From NCBI GenBank assembly GCA_964219355.1, contig CAXPOZ010000001.1, positions 1 to 64,000 on the forward strand: a stretch of DNA of 64,000 nt, written 5' to 3'. Shown one piece after another: positions 16,841-25,318 of the stretch; positions within the stretch are counted from its first letter, which is position 1; each line of letters starts with the position of its first letter. Under the pieces are notes generated by a model. It saw nothing but the letters and a program-made list of their open reading frames with translations. It had not been told where the DNA came from and searched no databases. The translations under genes and the position numbers were made by a program. Origin of the DNA: Parvularcula sp964219355. Lineage in GTDB: Bacteria; Pseudomonadota; Alphaproteobacteria; Caulobacterales; Parvularculaceae.

Positions 16841-19800
16841 TCAGCCAGCAGCTTCTGCAATCTCTGCCAAAATCGTCAGCACCCGGCGGCACCCTTTCAG
16901 GCGATGATCTTCATTCGGCCAGACCTGCTTGAAGACGAGCTTCTGGTCAGGCCGCAATTTCATATCGAGCGGTGTCGTGCCGAGATACTGAACGAGCCCG
17001 ACAGGATTCGGGAACTGGTTCTCCCGGAAGGTCACGACAGCACCCTTCGCCCCGGCATCGATCTTGGCAACATGCGCGCGGCGGCAGAGCGATTTGATCG
17101 AGACGATCTGCAACAATTGATCGACTTCTGACGGGAGCGGGCCAAACCGGTCGATCAGTTCCGCGCCGAACCCTTCGATTTCTTCCGGTGTCTGAAGGTC
17201 TGACAGGCGTCGGTAGAGCGACATGCGCACATCAAGATCCGCAACATAGAAATCGGGGATCAGGACGGCCGTGCCGATATTGATCTGCGGTGACCATGTC
17301 TCTTCGGTCTCCGCTCCGCCTTCCTTCATCGAGGCGACGGCTTCCTCCAGCATATGCTGATAGAGCTCAACGCCGACATCTTTGACGGTACCCGACTGCT
17401 CTTCACCCAGAAGATTACCGGCACCGCGAATATCAAGGTCATGGCTGGCAAGGGTAAAGCCCGCCCCCAGCGTGTCGAGGGATTGCAACACCTTGAGGCG
17501 CTTCTCGGCCCCCGCCGTCATCTTCTTGCGCGGACTGGTCGTGAGGTAAGCATAGGCCCGCTGTTTGGACCGACCAACGCGCCCGCGGATCTGATAGAGC
17601 TGGCCAAGGCCAAACATATCCGCCCGATGCACGATCAGCGTGTTCGCCGTCGGCACATCAATCCCGCTTTCGATGATCGTCGTCGCCAGCAACACATCGA
17701 ACTTGCCGTCATAGAAGCCGTTCATGATGTCTTCGAGCTCACCGCCCGCCATTTGTCCGTGTCCAATCCGGAATTTCACTTCCGGCACCTGCGCCGTCAG
17801 GAACTCGGCGACCGAATCAAGATCCGCCACCCTTGGCACGACATAGAAACTCTGCCCACCCCGGTAATGTTCGCGCAACAGCGTCTCGCGCGCGACGACT
17901 GCATCGAAGGGCCCGATTGTCGTCCTCACAGCCAGCCTGTCGACCGGCGGCGTGGCGATGATCGAGAGATCCCTGATGCCCGCCATGGAGAGTTGCAACG
18001 TACGCGGAATAGGTGTCGCCGTCAGGGTCAGGACGTGCGTGTCGCCCCGATATTCCTTGAGGCGTTCCTTATGCTTCACCCCGAAATGCTGCTCCTCATC
18101 AATGATCAGGAGGCCAAGGTCACGGAAGCCGACGGTTTTTGCGAGCAGCGCATGGGTGCCGATCACGATATCGACGGATCCATCCCGCACCCCGGCGCGC
18201 GTCGCGGAAGCTTCCTTTGAGGAAACAAAGCGGGACAATTGCCGGACATTGACCGGGAAGCCGGCAAAGCGTTCGACGAAATTCCGGTAGTGCTGACGCA
18301 CCAGCAGGGTCGTCGGTGCGACGAGCGCGACCTGCCGCCCGGTCATGGCCGCAACGAAGGCCGCCCTCAGTGCAACTTCGGTCTTGCCGAAACCAACATC
18401 ACCGCAGACCAGCCGGTCCATCGGCTTGCCCGCGCCAAGATCGGTGATGACATCGTCGATGGCCGCGAGCTGGTCATCCGTCTCCGTATACGGAAACCGC
18501 GCGCAGAATTCATCATAGGCGCCATGTGGCGGGTTCATGACCTCGGCTTTTCGCGTCGCCCGCTTGGCGGCAATCGCGATCAGCTGCTCGGCCATCATGC
18601 GGATGCGTTCGCGCATCTTGGCCTTGCGGCCCTGCCACGACCCGCCGCCAAGGCGGTCAAGGGCATGGCTTGGATCATCCGAGCCGAACCGGCTGAGAAG
18701 CTCGATATTCTCGACCGGCAGGTAAAGTTTGTCGCCCTTGTGATAGGTCAGGAGCAGGCAGTCATGCGGCGCGCCACCGACTTCGAGCGTCTCCAGTCCG
18801 TCATAGCGGCCAACCCCGTGATCGACATGCACAACGAGGTCACCGACTGAAAGGGTCGAAGCTTCGGTCAGGAAATTCTCGGCCCTTTTGGCCTTGCTCC
18901 GCCGCACCAGCCGGTCACCAAGGATATCCTGCTCGGCGACGATGCAAAGATCATCCGTCTCGAACCCGTTTTCGAGGCCGAGCGTGACGACAGGGATATA
19001 ATCCGTCTGCCCACGGTCGATATCCGTCCAGGACGATTTGGAGATGAGCCCCTGCACATCGTGATCCGTCAAAACGGATTTCAGCCGGTCCGCCGAACCT
19101 TGCGTCCAGCCTGCGACAATGGTCAGCTTTTCCTTGCGTTTCGCGGCAAGGTGATCAGCAACCGAATTAAAGACATTTTGCCCCGATGCGCGTTCGGCGG
19201 CAAAGCTGCGGGACTGACGGGCATGAAAATCAAAAGCGCGTTTGCCTTCGGGCGCAGAGAAAGGCGACAGCCGCCGCAGCACTTGGGTCTCAAGCCGAGC
19301 CGACCATTCCTCGGGCGTCAGATAGAGTTTTTCCGGCGATAACGGACGATAGGGCACGCTTTCCATGGCGCCGCCCTCTTCGCGCATCGCCATGTCATCG
19401 GCCCGTGTCTCGTAATAATCCTTTATCTGATCAAAGCGTTCCTTCGCCGCATCATCGGCAAGGTGATCAATGAAGAGCAGTGGGTCTCTGTCGAGATAAT
19501 CAAACAGCGTGCCCGTCTCTTCATAGAAAAGCGGCAGCCAGTGCTCCATCCCCGCTTGCCTGCGCCCGGCGGAGACCGCCTCATAGACCGGATCATCGCC
19601 CGGCGCGCCAAACAGCTTGAGATAGCCCGCGCGGAACCGGGAAATACTGTCTTCTGTCAGCAGAACCTCAGAGGCCGCAGACAGATGAATATCCGCCCGC
19701 TGACGGGTCGTCATCTGAGTGACGGGGTCGAAGGCGCGGATCGTCTCCAGCGTATCGCCGAAGAAATCGAGCCGCAGCGGCTCATCGTCGCCCGGCGGGA

Positions 19801-20341
19801 AAAGATCGATCAGCCCCCCGCGCACCGCAAACTCACCCGGCTCGCGCACGGTCGATGCCCGCGCATAGCCATTGGCGGCGAGAAAACCGGTTAGCTCGTC
19901 CATGTCGACGCTGGCGCCGGGACGGGCGGCAAAACTCGACGCCTCGACCAGCTTCCGTGACGGCGTGCGCTGGGTGACGGCATTGATGACGGTCACGAGG
20001 ATGAGGGGCGTCTTGCCGTCATGCGCGGCCAGCGCCGAGAGCGCCGCCATCCGCGCGGCCACGACTTCTGGCGACGGCGACAGCCGGTCGTAAGGCAGGC
20101 AATCCCACGCGGGAAATCGGATGACGGGCACGGAGGGCGCAAAAAACTGGAGCGCCGCGGCCATGGCGGCGGCCCGGCTTGCATCGCGCGCGATATGCAG
20201 GATCAGCCCGCCCCGCGCGGTCGCGGCTTCGGCGACAGCCAGCGCATCGGCACCTTCTGGCGCGCCGTGAACGGTGAGACTGTCGAGCCCTTCCCAGGCG
20301 GCTTTCGCTGAGATCTGGGCTGTTGCCGATTGCATCACCAT
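16841..20341 (-). CDS. mfd: Transcription-repair coupling factor
   Basis: About 1166 residues from ATG 20341, with AAGG eight bases upstream (a TTG at 20356 and ATG at 20335 are alternatives). Mfd removes RNA polymerase stalled at DNA damage and recruits UvrA. The order is as expected: UvrB-like N-terminal module (FPAWDCLPYDRLSPSPEVVA), CarD-like polymerase-binding domain (VGDLVVHVDHGVGRY), RecG-like translocase with Walker A CGDVGFGKTE and DEEQ box IIDEEQHFG, motif VI region QIRGRVGRS, and the C-terminal TRCF domain. Its stop abuts the stop of the convergent PleD-like gene (no intergenic bases). Confidence 0.98.
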   Translation of the reverse strand: MVMQSATAQISAKAAWEGLDSLTVHGAPEGADALAVAEAATARGGLILHIARDASRAAAMAAALQFFAPSVPVIRFPAWDCLPYDRLSPSPEVVAARMAALSALAAHDGKTPLILVTVINAVTQRTPSRKLVEASSFAARPGASVDMDELTGFLAANGYARASTVREPGEFAVRGGLIDLFPPGDDEPLRLDFFGDTLETIRAFDPVTQMTTRQRADIHLSAASEVLLTEDSISRFRAGYLKLFGAPGDDPVYEAVSAGRRQAGMEHWLPLFYEETGTLFDYLDRDPLLFIDHLADDAAKERFDQIKDYYETRADDMAMREEGGAMESVPYRPLSPEKLYLTPEEWSARLETQVLRRLSPFSAPEGKRAFDFHARQSRSFAAERASGQNVFNSVADHLAAKRKEKLTIVAGWTQGSADRLKSVLTDHDVQGLISKSSWTDIDRGQTDYIPVVTLGLENGFETDDLCIVAEQDILGDRLVRRSKAKRAENFLTEASTLSVGDLVVHVDHGVGRYDGLETLEVGGAPHDCLLLTYHKGDKLYLPVENIELLSRFGSDDPSHALDRLGGGSWQGRKAKMRERIRMMAEQLIAIAAKRATRKAEVMNPPHGAYDEFCARFPYTETDDQLAAIDDVITDLGAGKPMDRLVCGDVGFGKTEVALRAAFVAAMTGRQVALVAPTTLLVRQHYRNFVERFAGFPVNVRQLSRFVSSKEASATRAGVRDGSVDIVIGTHALLAKTVGFRDLGLLIIDEEQHFGVKHKERLKEYRGDTHVLTLTATPIPRTLQLSMAGIRDLSIIATPPVDRLAVRTTIGPFDAVVARETLLREHYRGGQSFYVVPRVADLDSVAEFLTAQVPEVKFRIGHGQMAGGELEDIMNGFYDGKFDVLLATTIIESGIDVPTANTLIVHRADMFGLGQLYQIRGRVGRSKQRAYAYLTTSPRKKMTAGAEKRLKVLQSLDTLGAGFTLASHDLDIRGAGNLLGEEQSGTVKDVGVELYQHMLEEAVASMKEGGAETEETWSPQINIGTAVLIPDFYVADLDVRMSLYRRLSDLQTPEEIEGFGAELIDRFGPLPSEVDQLLQIVSIKSLCRRAHVAKIDAGAKGAVVTFRENQFPNPVGLVQYLGTTPLDMKLRPDQKLVFKQVWPNEDHRLKGCRRVLTILAEIAEAAG

Positions 20342-20360
20342 GACGGGAACCTTCAACGCG

Positions 20361-20393
20361 AAAAAGCGCGGAAGCGAGCTTTCACTTCCGCGC
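20361..20393 (-). terminator. Intrinsic terminator between sulP and mfd
   Basis: GCGCGGAAG (20366-20374) pairs with CTTCCGCGC (20385-20393), and on the minus strand it runs into TTTTT (20361-20365). It lies 20 bases before the mfd start, so it separates mfd from the transporter operon or acts as an attenuator for it. Confidence 0.75.
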
Positions 20394-20429
20394 GAAATTT
20401 AATGGAGGGTCGAGCTAGTCGCCCGGGAG

Positions 20430-20459
20430 ACAAAGGGCAAGGTTTCCCCCGCCCTTTGT
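20430..20459 (-). terminator. Stem-loop just after the SulP stop
   Basis: ACAAAGGGC (20430-20438) pairs perfectly with GCCCTTTGT (20451-20459). No T run follows on the minus strand, so it may be an RNA-protecting 3' stem upstream of the true terminator at 20361-20393. Confidence 0.4.
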
Positions 20460-20467
20460 TATTCTCG

Positions 20468-22159
20468 TCAGGTGGCCGGAAGCGCACCATCAGCCAGCAC
20501 GGGTTCATCTGCAGCAGGCGCGACAGCCCCCCAAGCAGCCCGCAGGGCCTCGATGCGGGTCGGATAGCTTCTCGCCTCATCGATGTGGGTATCGGCGTTA
20601 AGACCGGCGAGTACATCCGCCACAGCCTTATTCATACCGCACACGAACAGAAGCTTGCCCTCATCATGCGCATCAGTGGCAACAGTTTCGACCGCCCGCA
20701 CCGCTGACAAATCAAGATGCGGGATACGGGAGAAGTCGAGAATGATCGCTGCCTTCTTACCGGCCCGTTCGCGCACCCTGTGAGCAAGGTCAGCTGCCGC
20801 CCCAAAGCTCAATGGCCCTGAGAACTCGAACAGGCTGATCCGCCCATTTGCTTGATCAAGAATAGCCTTCTCGTCAGCGGTCAGGGCAAGCACCTCTTCA
20901 TTGTCGATAGCGCTCAATTGCTGGTCCGCAATCGATTTCACATAGGCGAGACCCGCGAGGAAGACGCCAATCCCGACTGCCGTGATGAGGTCAACAAAAA
21001 CCGTCACAACAAGGACGAGTGCCATCAGGATCAGATCCCAGCGTGGGCCTTTATGCGCCCGGCGCAGATAGCTGACATCCACAATATCCCAACCAACCTT
21101 GATGAGGATACCTGCCAGCACCGTATGCGGAATGGCTTTGGCAAGCGGCGCCATGAAGGGCATGGCGACAATCGCCAATAGGATGAGGCCATGGACCATA
21201 CCGGAAATCCGTGTCCGGCCACCGGTCTTGATATTGACCACGGTCCGCATGGTGGCACCGGCGCCCGGGATGGCTCCAAAGAAACCTGCCACGGTGTTCC
21301 CGATGCCCTGACCGATCAGCTCCCGGTTAGACTCATGCCGATCGCGCGTCATGTTGTCGGCAACAAGAGAGGTCAGCAGACTGTCGATCGCGCCGAGTGC
21401 CGCGAGGATCACCGCCGCTTCAAAGACGATGAACGCCGTGTCAGTTGAGAAGGACGGCATGATGAAGCTCGGCAGGCCCGTCTTCAGCCCATCTCCAAGG
21501 ATCGGCACATTCAGCCCGCCAAATGAGGCAAGACATGTCCCGATGATCAGCGCTGCGAGTGGCGCTGGCAGGAACCGGCCGATCTTTTTGGGCCACAGAA
21601 AAACAATCCCGACCGTCAGAAGACCAAGCGCTAACGCCGCAACATTTGGATCGGCCATGGCCCCAGGAATGGCTGTCAGAGCCGGGATGGTCCCGCCGCC
21701 TTCAGGTTCATGCCCAAACAGGCGTGACGCCTGAAGCAGGATGATGATCACACCGATGCCTGTCATGAAACCGGAAATGACCGGGTACGGCACAAGCCGG
21801 ATATACTGGCCCAAGCGGAAGACCCCGAACAGGATCTGAATGATCCCGGCGAGGACGACCGCCGCAAAAACCAGTGACAGATTGCCGGACAGGCTGGCAA
21901 ACACCCCAGCAAAGACAACAACCATGGGGCCAGTCGGCCCAGTGATTTGTGTATTTGTGCCGCCAAACAAAGCAGCAAAGAAGCCGGTGATCATTGCGCC
22001 CCAGAGCCCGGCAACAGGTCCAGCGCCGGAGGCTTCACCGAAAGCAAGCGCCAGCGGCAGCGCAACGATACCAGCCGTCAGGCCACCGAACAAATCGCCG
22101 CGCAGATGTGAAAAGTCGAAATAAGGCGCACGCGCCTTTACCTCTTGGGTAGAGGACAT
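20468..22159 (-). CDS. SulP family anion (probably bicarbonate) transporter with STAS domain
   Basis: 563 residues. The membrane domain (about 15-410) opens with GDLFGGLTAGIVALPLALAF, the SulP signature helix pair. It contains GPTGPMVVVFAG and GAIPGAGATMRT. A STAS domain (about 440-545) follows with FEFSGPLSFGAA and HLDLSAVRAVE, where the conserved Ser lies in the regulatory loop. SulP proteins move sulfate, bicarbonate, dicarboxylates or chloride with sodium or protons. The beta-carbonic anhydrase 27 bases upstream in the same operon points to bicarbonate, as in BicA-like systems; that is inference. AAGGAG precedes the ATG. Confidence 0.9.
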   Translation of the reverse strand: MSSTQEVKARAPYFDFSHLRGDLFGGLTAGIVALPLALAFGEASGAGPVAGLWGAMITGFFAALFGGTNTQITGPTGPMVVVFAGVFASLSGNLSLVFAAVVLAGIIQILFGVFRLGQYIRLVPYPVISGFMTGIGVIIILLQASRLFGHEPEGGGTIPALTAIPGAMADPNVAALALGLLTVGIVFLWPKKIGRFLPAPLAALIIGTCLASFGGLNVPILGDGLKTGLPSFIMPSFSTDTAFIVFEAAVILAALGAIDSLLTSLVADNMTRDRHESNRELIGQGIGNTVAGFFGAIPGAGATMRTVVNIKTGGRTRISGMVHGLILLAIVAMPFMAPLAKAIPHTVLAGILIKVGWDIVDVSYLRRAHKGPRWDLILMALVLVVTVFVDLITAVGIGVFLAGLAYVKSIADQQLSAIDNEEVLALTADEKAILDQANGRISLFEFSGPLSFGAAADLAHRVRERAGKKAAIILDFSRIPHLDLSAVRAVETVATDAHDEGKLLFVCGMNKAVADVLAGLNADTHIDEARSYPTRIEALRAAWGAVAPAADEPVLADGALPAT

Positions 22160-22186
22160 AAGAATTCTCCTTGAAGAGGGTTCTGG

Positions 22187-22855
22187 TCAGGCCGCGCAGC
22201 CGGAATGCCCGAGATGCTTTGCCACTTCCGCTGCGTAACGCTCCGCAACCGGCTCAAATTTGCCGCTCGCTTCATCATAGGCGACGACTTCACCGCTTTT
22301 GATGTCATAGACCCAGCCATGCAGCGCAAGGTCACCCTTGGCGAGACGCACCGCGACCGCCGGGTGAGTTTTGAGGTGCTGGAGCTGCAACACGACATTC
22401 TGTTCGAGAAGCATTTTCATCCGAGTCTCATCATCCGCATCCGGTGCAAGATGATTGACGATGTCGACTGCGGCTTTGGAATAGCCAAGCCACTGGCGGA
22501 CATGGGGAAGCGAATCGAGCCCGTCCGGGTTCATCGCGCCTTTCATGGCCCCGCATTCTGTATGCCCACAGATGACGATGTGCGGAATGTTGAGCGCGGA
22601 AACAGCGAATTCGATACTCGCGGTCATCCCGCCTGTATGCTCCGTATGCGGCGGCACGATGTTGCCGGCATTCCGGCAGATGAAGAGCTCACCAGGGTCT
22701 GTCTGGGTGATCATCGCCGTTTCGATACGAGAATCCGAACAGGTGATGAACAGGGCCTCGGGCGACTGGCCGTGGCTCAGTTTTTCGAACAGCTCTTTTT
22801 TCTCGGGGAAGACTTCGGACTGAAACTTAACAACCCCGGCAGCAAATCGCGGCAT
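22187..22855 (-). CDS. Beta-class carbonic anhydrase
   Basis: 222 residues from ATG 22855, with AAGAAGG in front. It catalyses reversible hydration of CO2 to bicarbonate. The zinc ligands are Cys39 (ITCSDSRI), His98 and Cys101 (CGHTECGAM), and the Asp41-Arg43 dyad is intact. RNAGNIVPP and GGMTASIEFAV complete the family pattern. The residues around the active site fit the type II, prokaryotic-type, beta-CA group. It is the first gene of an operon with the SulP transporter, which suggests coupled bicarbonate uptake and interconversion. Confidence 0.95.
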   Translation of the reverse strand: MPRFAAGVVKFQSEVFPEKKELFEKLSHGQSPEALFITCSDSRIETAMITQTDPGELFICRNAGNIVPPHTEHTGGMTASIEFAVSALNIPHIVICGHTECGAMKGAMNPDGLDSLPHVRQWLGYSKAAVDIVNHLAPDADDETRMKMLLEQNVVLQLQHLKTHPAVAVRLAKGDLALHGWVYDIKSGEVVAYDEASGKFEPVAERYAAEVAKHLGHSGCAA

Positions 22856-22983
22856 GTTGCGACCTTCTTTACGTTGAGGCTCGGTGACCCTCCGCATCAG
22901 CATAGCAGAATGACATAAAGTCACCCACTTTGACAGATCGCTGCCCTTTGAGAAGGAAAACGCCGCCAGTCACCGCACGAAAG

Positions 22984-23045
22984 GCTCAACGGAGGGTTTC
23001 CCCTCCCCGAGCGGTTCGTTGCGGGCGGCCGCAACTCTTTCGAGT
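22984..23045 (-). ncRNA. Candidate structured RNA or leader with GAAA-capped hairpins
   Basis: Read on the minus strand this stretch folds into three successive hairpins. ACTC-GAAA-GAGT spans 23034-23045. GTTGCGG-CCGC-CCGCAAC spans 23018-23035, a perfect 7-bp stem that shares two bases with the first. GGAGGG-GAAA-CCCTCC spans 22991-23006, a perfect 6-bp stem extended by an outer GCTC/GAGC pair at 22984-22987 and 23009-23012. Two of the three loops are GNRA tetraloops. It lies upstream of the carbonic anhydrase gene in a 320-base gap. No known riboswitch class was recognised. Confidence 0.4.
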
Positions 23046-23175
23046 CGTACCGGTCATGACGCCCGCCGTACCTTGATGGTCGCCCGACATGCCGGGTCAC
23101 GAGGCGTCTAAAGCCTTCGCAACAGCGGCAATTTGCCGTCTGCGACAAAAATTTCAAGACTCTCAGAGAAAGATT

Positions 23176-23472
23176 TCAGGCTGAACCGCTGAGCAATAAT
23201 GTCGCAACCTCGAAGTCACGCATCTTGCGAAAAACCGGCCCGTTGTAATTGTCCGGCACATCCTCGCGCCCGATGATCCAGGCATAAAGCTCCTGATCCG
23301 GCACTTCGAGTAAGGAGGAAAATTCATCGACTTCCGCACTCGTCATATCTTCGAGATGCCGCTTGGCAAAATTCCCGATTACGAGATCAGCTTCCTTAAA
23401 CCCCCGGTGCATGGCCCGGTAGAGAAGACGGCGGCGGATAGGCGAGAGTGTCATGAATGTGTCGTAGGGCAT
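23176..23472 (-). CDS. sdhE: FAD assembly factor SdhE
   Basis: 98 residues from ATG 23472 (ATG 23454 is possible). SdhE helps insert covalent FAD into the flavoprotein subunit of succinate dehydrogenase. The family motif RGxxE is present as MHRGFKEAD (Arg23-Gly24-Glu27). FAKRHLEDMTSAEVDEFSSLL and the DQELYAWIIGRE block follow as in the mitochondrial Sdh5/bacterial YgfY family. It is divergent from fdxA and on the same strand as the carbonic anhydrase operon, with 320 bases between. Confidence 0.93.
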   Translation of the reverse strand: MPYDTFMTLSPIRRRLLYRAMHRGFKEADLVIGNFAKRHLEDMTSAEVDEFSSLLEVPDQELYAWIIGREDVPDNYNGPVFRKMRDFEVATLLLSGSA

Positions 23473-23584
23473 TAGCCCGGTTGTGGATAGCGTCAGCAAT
23501 GCTGCACTTGTTGCCTTTTTGCAGTTTATCCATATAGGCGGGGATTCCCGGCCTGCCCGTTCGCAACGAAAGAGTGACCGCCAG

Positions 23585-23923
23585 ATGACCTATGTCGTCA
23601 CCGACGCCTGCATCCTTTGCAAATACACCGACTGTGTCGAAGTCTGCCCCGTCGACTGTTTCTACGAAGGGGAGAATTTCCTCGCCATCAAGCCGGATGA
23701 GTGCATCGATTGCGGTGTCTGTGAGCCCGAATGCCCGGTCGACGCCATCAAGCCTGATACCGAGGATCCCGACGGCAAATGGACCGAGCTGAATGCTCGC
23801 CTTTCCGAGATGTGGCCGAATATAACGCGAGCCAAACCTGCCTTGCCTGACGCGGATAATTATGCCGAAGTAGACGGCAAGCTCGACAAACTGTCCGAGG
23901 CACCCGGCACTGGCGACGAATAA
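23585..23923 (+). CDS. fdxA: Seven-iron ferredoxin FdxA
   Basis: 112 residues from ATG 23585. Cysteines at 9, 17, 21 and 25 (with 12) and at 40, 43, 46 and 50 match the spacing of the Azotobacter-type 7Fe ferredoxin, which binds one [3Fe-4S] and one [4Fe-4S] cluster. The motifs are CVEVCPVDCF and CIDCGVCEPECP. The C-terminal extension RLSEMWPNITRAKPAL is typical of FdxA. Its partner oxidoreductase is not adjacent; a ferredoxin-NADP reductase is encoded at 33317-34090. Confidence 0.96.
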   Translation: MTYVVTDACILCKYTDCVEVCPVDCFYEGENFLAIKPDECIDCGVCEPECPVDAIKPDTEDPDGKWTELNARLSEMWPNITRAKPALPDADNYAEVDGKLDKLSEAPGTGDE

Positions 23924-24013
23924 GCCTCGCCGACCCTGAAGCCCCCTGCATTCCGGTCGCTGATGCCCGGCGCTGGAATCCTGTGCAATTTTGTGCTATA
24001 TGTAGGTGAATGC

Positions 24014-24055
24014 TGGGGCGAGGCCCCAATAAGTCGGGGCAGACGCCCCATTTTT
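24014..24055 (+). terminator. Tandem GC hairpins with alternative pairing, downstream of fdxA
   Basis: TGGGGC-GAG-GCCCCA (24014-24028) is followed by GGGGC-AGAC-GCCCC (24036-24049) and then TTTTT (24051-24055). The second is a normal terminator. The left arm of the first can also pair with the right arm of the second, giving mutually exclusive folds as in an attenuator or a short terminator-ended RNA. It lies 90 bases after fdxA and about 100 before carD. Confidence 0.6.
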
Positions 24056-24065
24056 AACAGATCGG

Positions 24066-24090
24066 AGGCCGCCGGTCCGGCGGTCTTTTT
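24066..24090 (+). terminator. Second intrinsic terminator before carD
   Basis: AGGCCGCC (24066-24073) pairs with GGCGGTCT (24079-24086, one G:U), loop GGTCC, running into TTTTT. Confidence 0.8.
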
Positions 24091-24152
24091 ATTTCTCTCA
24101 TGCCGCTGACATGTGTCTGCGGTCTGGATGAGGCTACGCGGAAGGATTGGCG

Positions 24153-25202
24153 ATGAGCAAAGCCACCTCTTCAAAGAAAACGACAACGACCAAGAAGACA
24201 GCCAAAACGGCTTCGGGCACCGCCACACGGAAAACCACCGCCCGTAAATCGACCAGTACGGCGCGCAAGAGCCCGACGACGGCTCGTAAGACCACCGCGA
24301 AGAAAACAACAACGGCCAAAAAAGCCGAACCCGCCAAGAAAGCGGCAGTGAAGAAATCCGATTCCCCCACAAAATCGACGACTGCCAAAAAAGCAGCGCC
24401 GAAGAATCCCGCCGCGGCCAAGACGACCAAAAAGGCCGCTGCTCCGAAATCCGCCGCCAAAACGGCGCGGAAAACGACGTCTGGCAAAGGTACCGCCAAC
24501 GCGTCCTCATCTCCCAAAACCGTCAAGCAGAGTGAGAAAAAGTCTGTGAAATCAGCCGCTAAGTTACCAGCAGCTAAAGCAAATTCGAAAGCCGCCCCTG
24601 AGTCAGCAGGCGACGACGATAAGCCGAAAATTGCCCCCGCCCCGATGCGCCCAGCCCTTCGCGTGGCCAAGCGCGCGGAAGCCCGGCGGGACAAGAATCA
24701 GACCTTCAAGGTCAACACCCAGATCATCTATCCGGCTCACGGCGTTGGCTATATCGACTCGGTCGAGAAGCAGTCGATCGCCGATATCGAGGTCGAGCTT
24801 TTCGTCATCGACTTCGAGCACGAGAAAATGAAACTTCGCGTTCCGGTGGTGAAGGCCGCTGCATCTGGCATGCGGAACCTCTCGACGGCCGAACAAATTG
24901 ATGGTGCCCTCGAACTGCTCGAAGGCAAGGCCCGCATCAAGCGGACCATGTGGTCGCGCCGCGCCCAGGAATACGAAGCCAAGATCAATTCGGGTGACCT
25001 AATCTCTGTCGCAGAAGTCGTTCGTGACCTTTATCGCGCCGACGACCAGCCCGAGCAGAGCTATTCTGAACGCCAGCTCTTTGAGCAGGCGCGCGAGCGA
25101 TTCGGCCGCGAAGTGGCCGCTGTGCGCAAGAAGACCCTCGAAAAAGCGATCGAGGAAATTCACGAGCACCTCGCCAAGAAAGAAAAAGTCGACGCCAGCT
25201 AA
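24153..25202 (+). CDS. CarD family transcriptional regulator with long histone H1-like N-terminal tail
   Basis: 349 residues from ATG 24153, preceded by GGAAGGA. Residues 1 to about 180 are a low-complexity Lys/Ala/Thr/Ser/Pro tail with repeated TTAKKxx and AAPKxx units, like histone H1 or AlgP tails. The CarD/CdnL module follows: the RNA-polymerase-binding Tudor-like domain begins KVNTQIIYPAHGVGYIDS (186-203), and a helical DNA-binding part includes AKINSGDLISVAEVVRDL and ends near 340. CarD proteins bind the beta subunit and stabilise open promoter complexes, often at rRNA promoters. Ordinary alphaproteobacterial CdnL is roughly half this length. The tail implies extra DNA binding. It is monocistronic between terminators. 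Confidence 0.9.
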   Translation: MSKATSSKKTTTTKKTAKTASGTATRKTTARKSTSTARKSPTTARKTTAKKTTTAKKAEPAKKAAVKKSDSPTKSTTAKKAAPKNPAAAKTTKKAAAPKSAAKTARKTTSGKGTANASSSPKTVKQSEKKSVKSAAKLPAAKANSKAAPESAGDDDKPKIAPAPMRPALRVAKRAEARRDKNQTFKVNTQIIYPAHGVGYIDSVEKQSIADIEVELFVIDFEHEKMKLRVPVVKAAASGMRNLSTAEQIDGALELLEGKARIKRTMWSRRAQEYEAKINSGDLISVAEVVRDLYRADDQPEQSYSERQLFEQARERFGREVAAVRKKTLEKAIEEIHEHLAKKEKVDAS

Positions 25203-25226
25203 GGCGCAGCTTTTTTATCCATTGGA

Positions 25227-25268
25227 AACGCCGCCCGGTCATGAGACTGAGGGCGGCGTTTTTATTTT
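25227..25268 (+). terminator. Intrinsic terminator of carD
   Basis: AACGCCGCCC (25227-25236) pairs with GGGCGGCGTT (25251-25260), followed by TTTATTTT. Confidence 0.88.
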
Positions 25269-25318
25269 CAGGCGGCGTCAGCTAGGCGTCGCGCAGGTGA
25301 CGCGTAAGGAGATTTCCC

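Noticed and set aside
22921..23157. Minus-strand frame of 78 codons
   Set aside because: It covers the hairpin-rich region, has no ribosome-binding site and unlikely composition; a structured RNA explains the sequence better.
24134..24694. Minus-strand hydrophobic frame of about 186 codons
   Set aside because: It is the mirror of the Lys/Ala-rich CarD tail; repeated AAG/GCC codons read backwards give Leu/Ala/Phe runs that imitate membrane helices.
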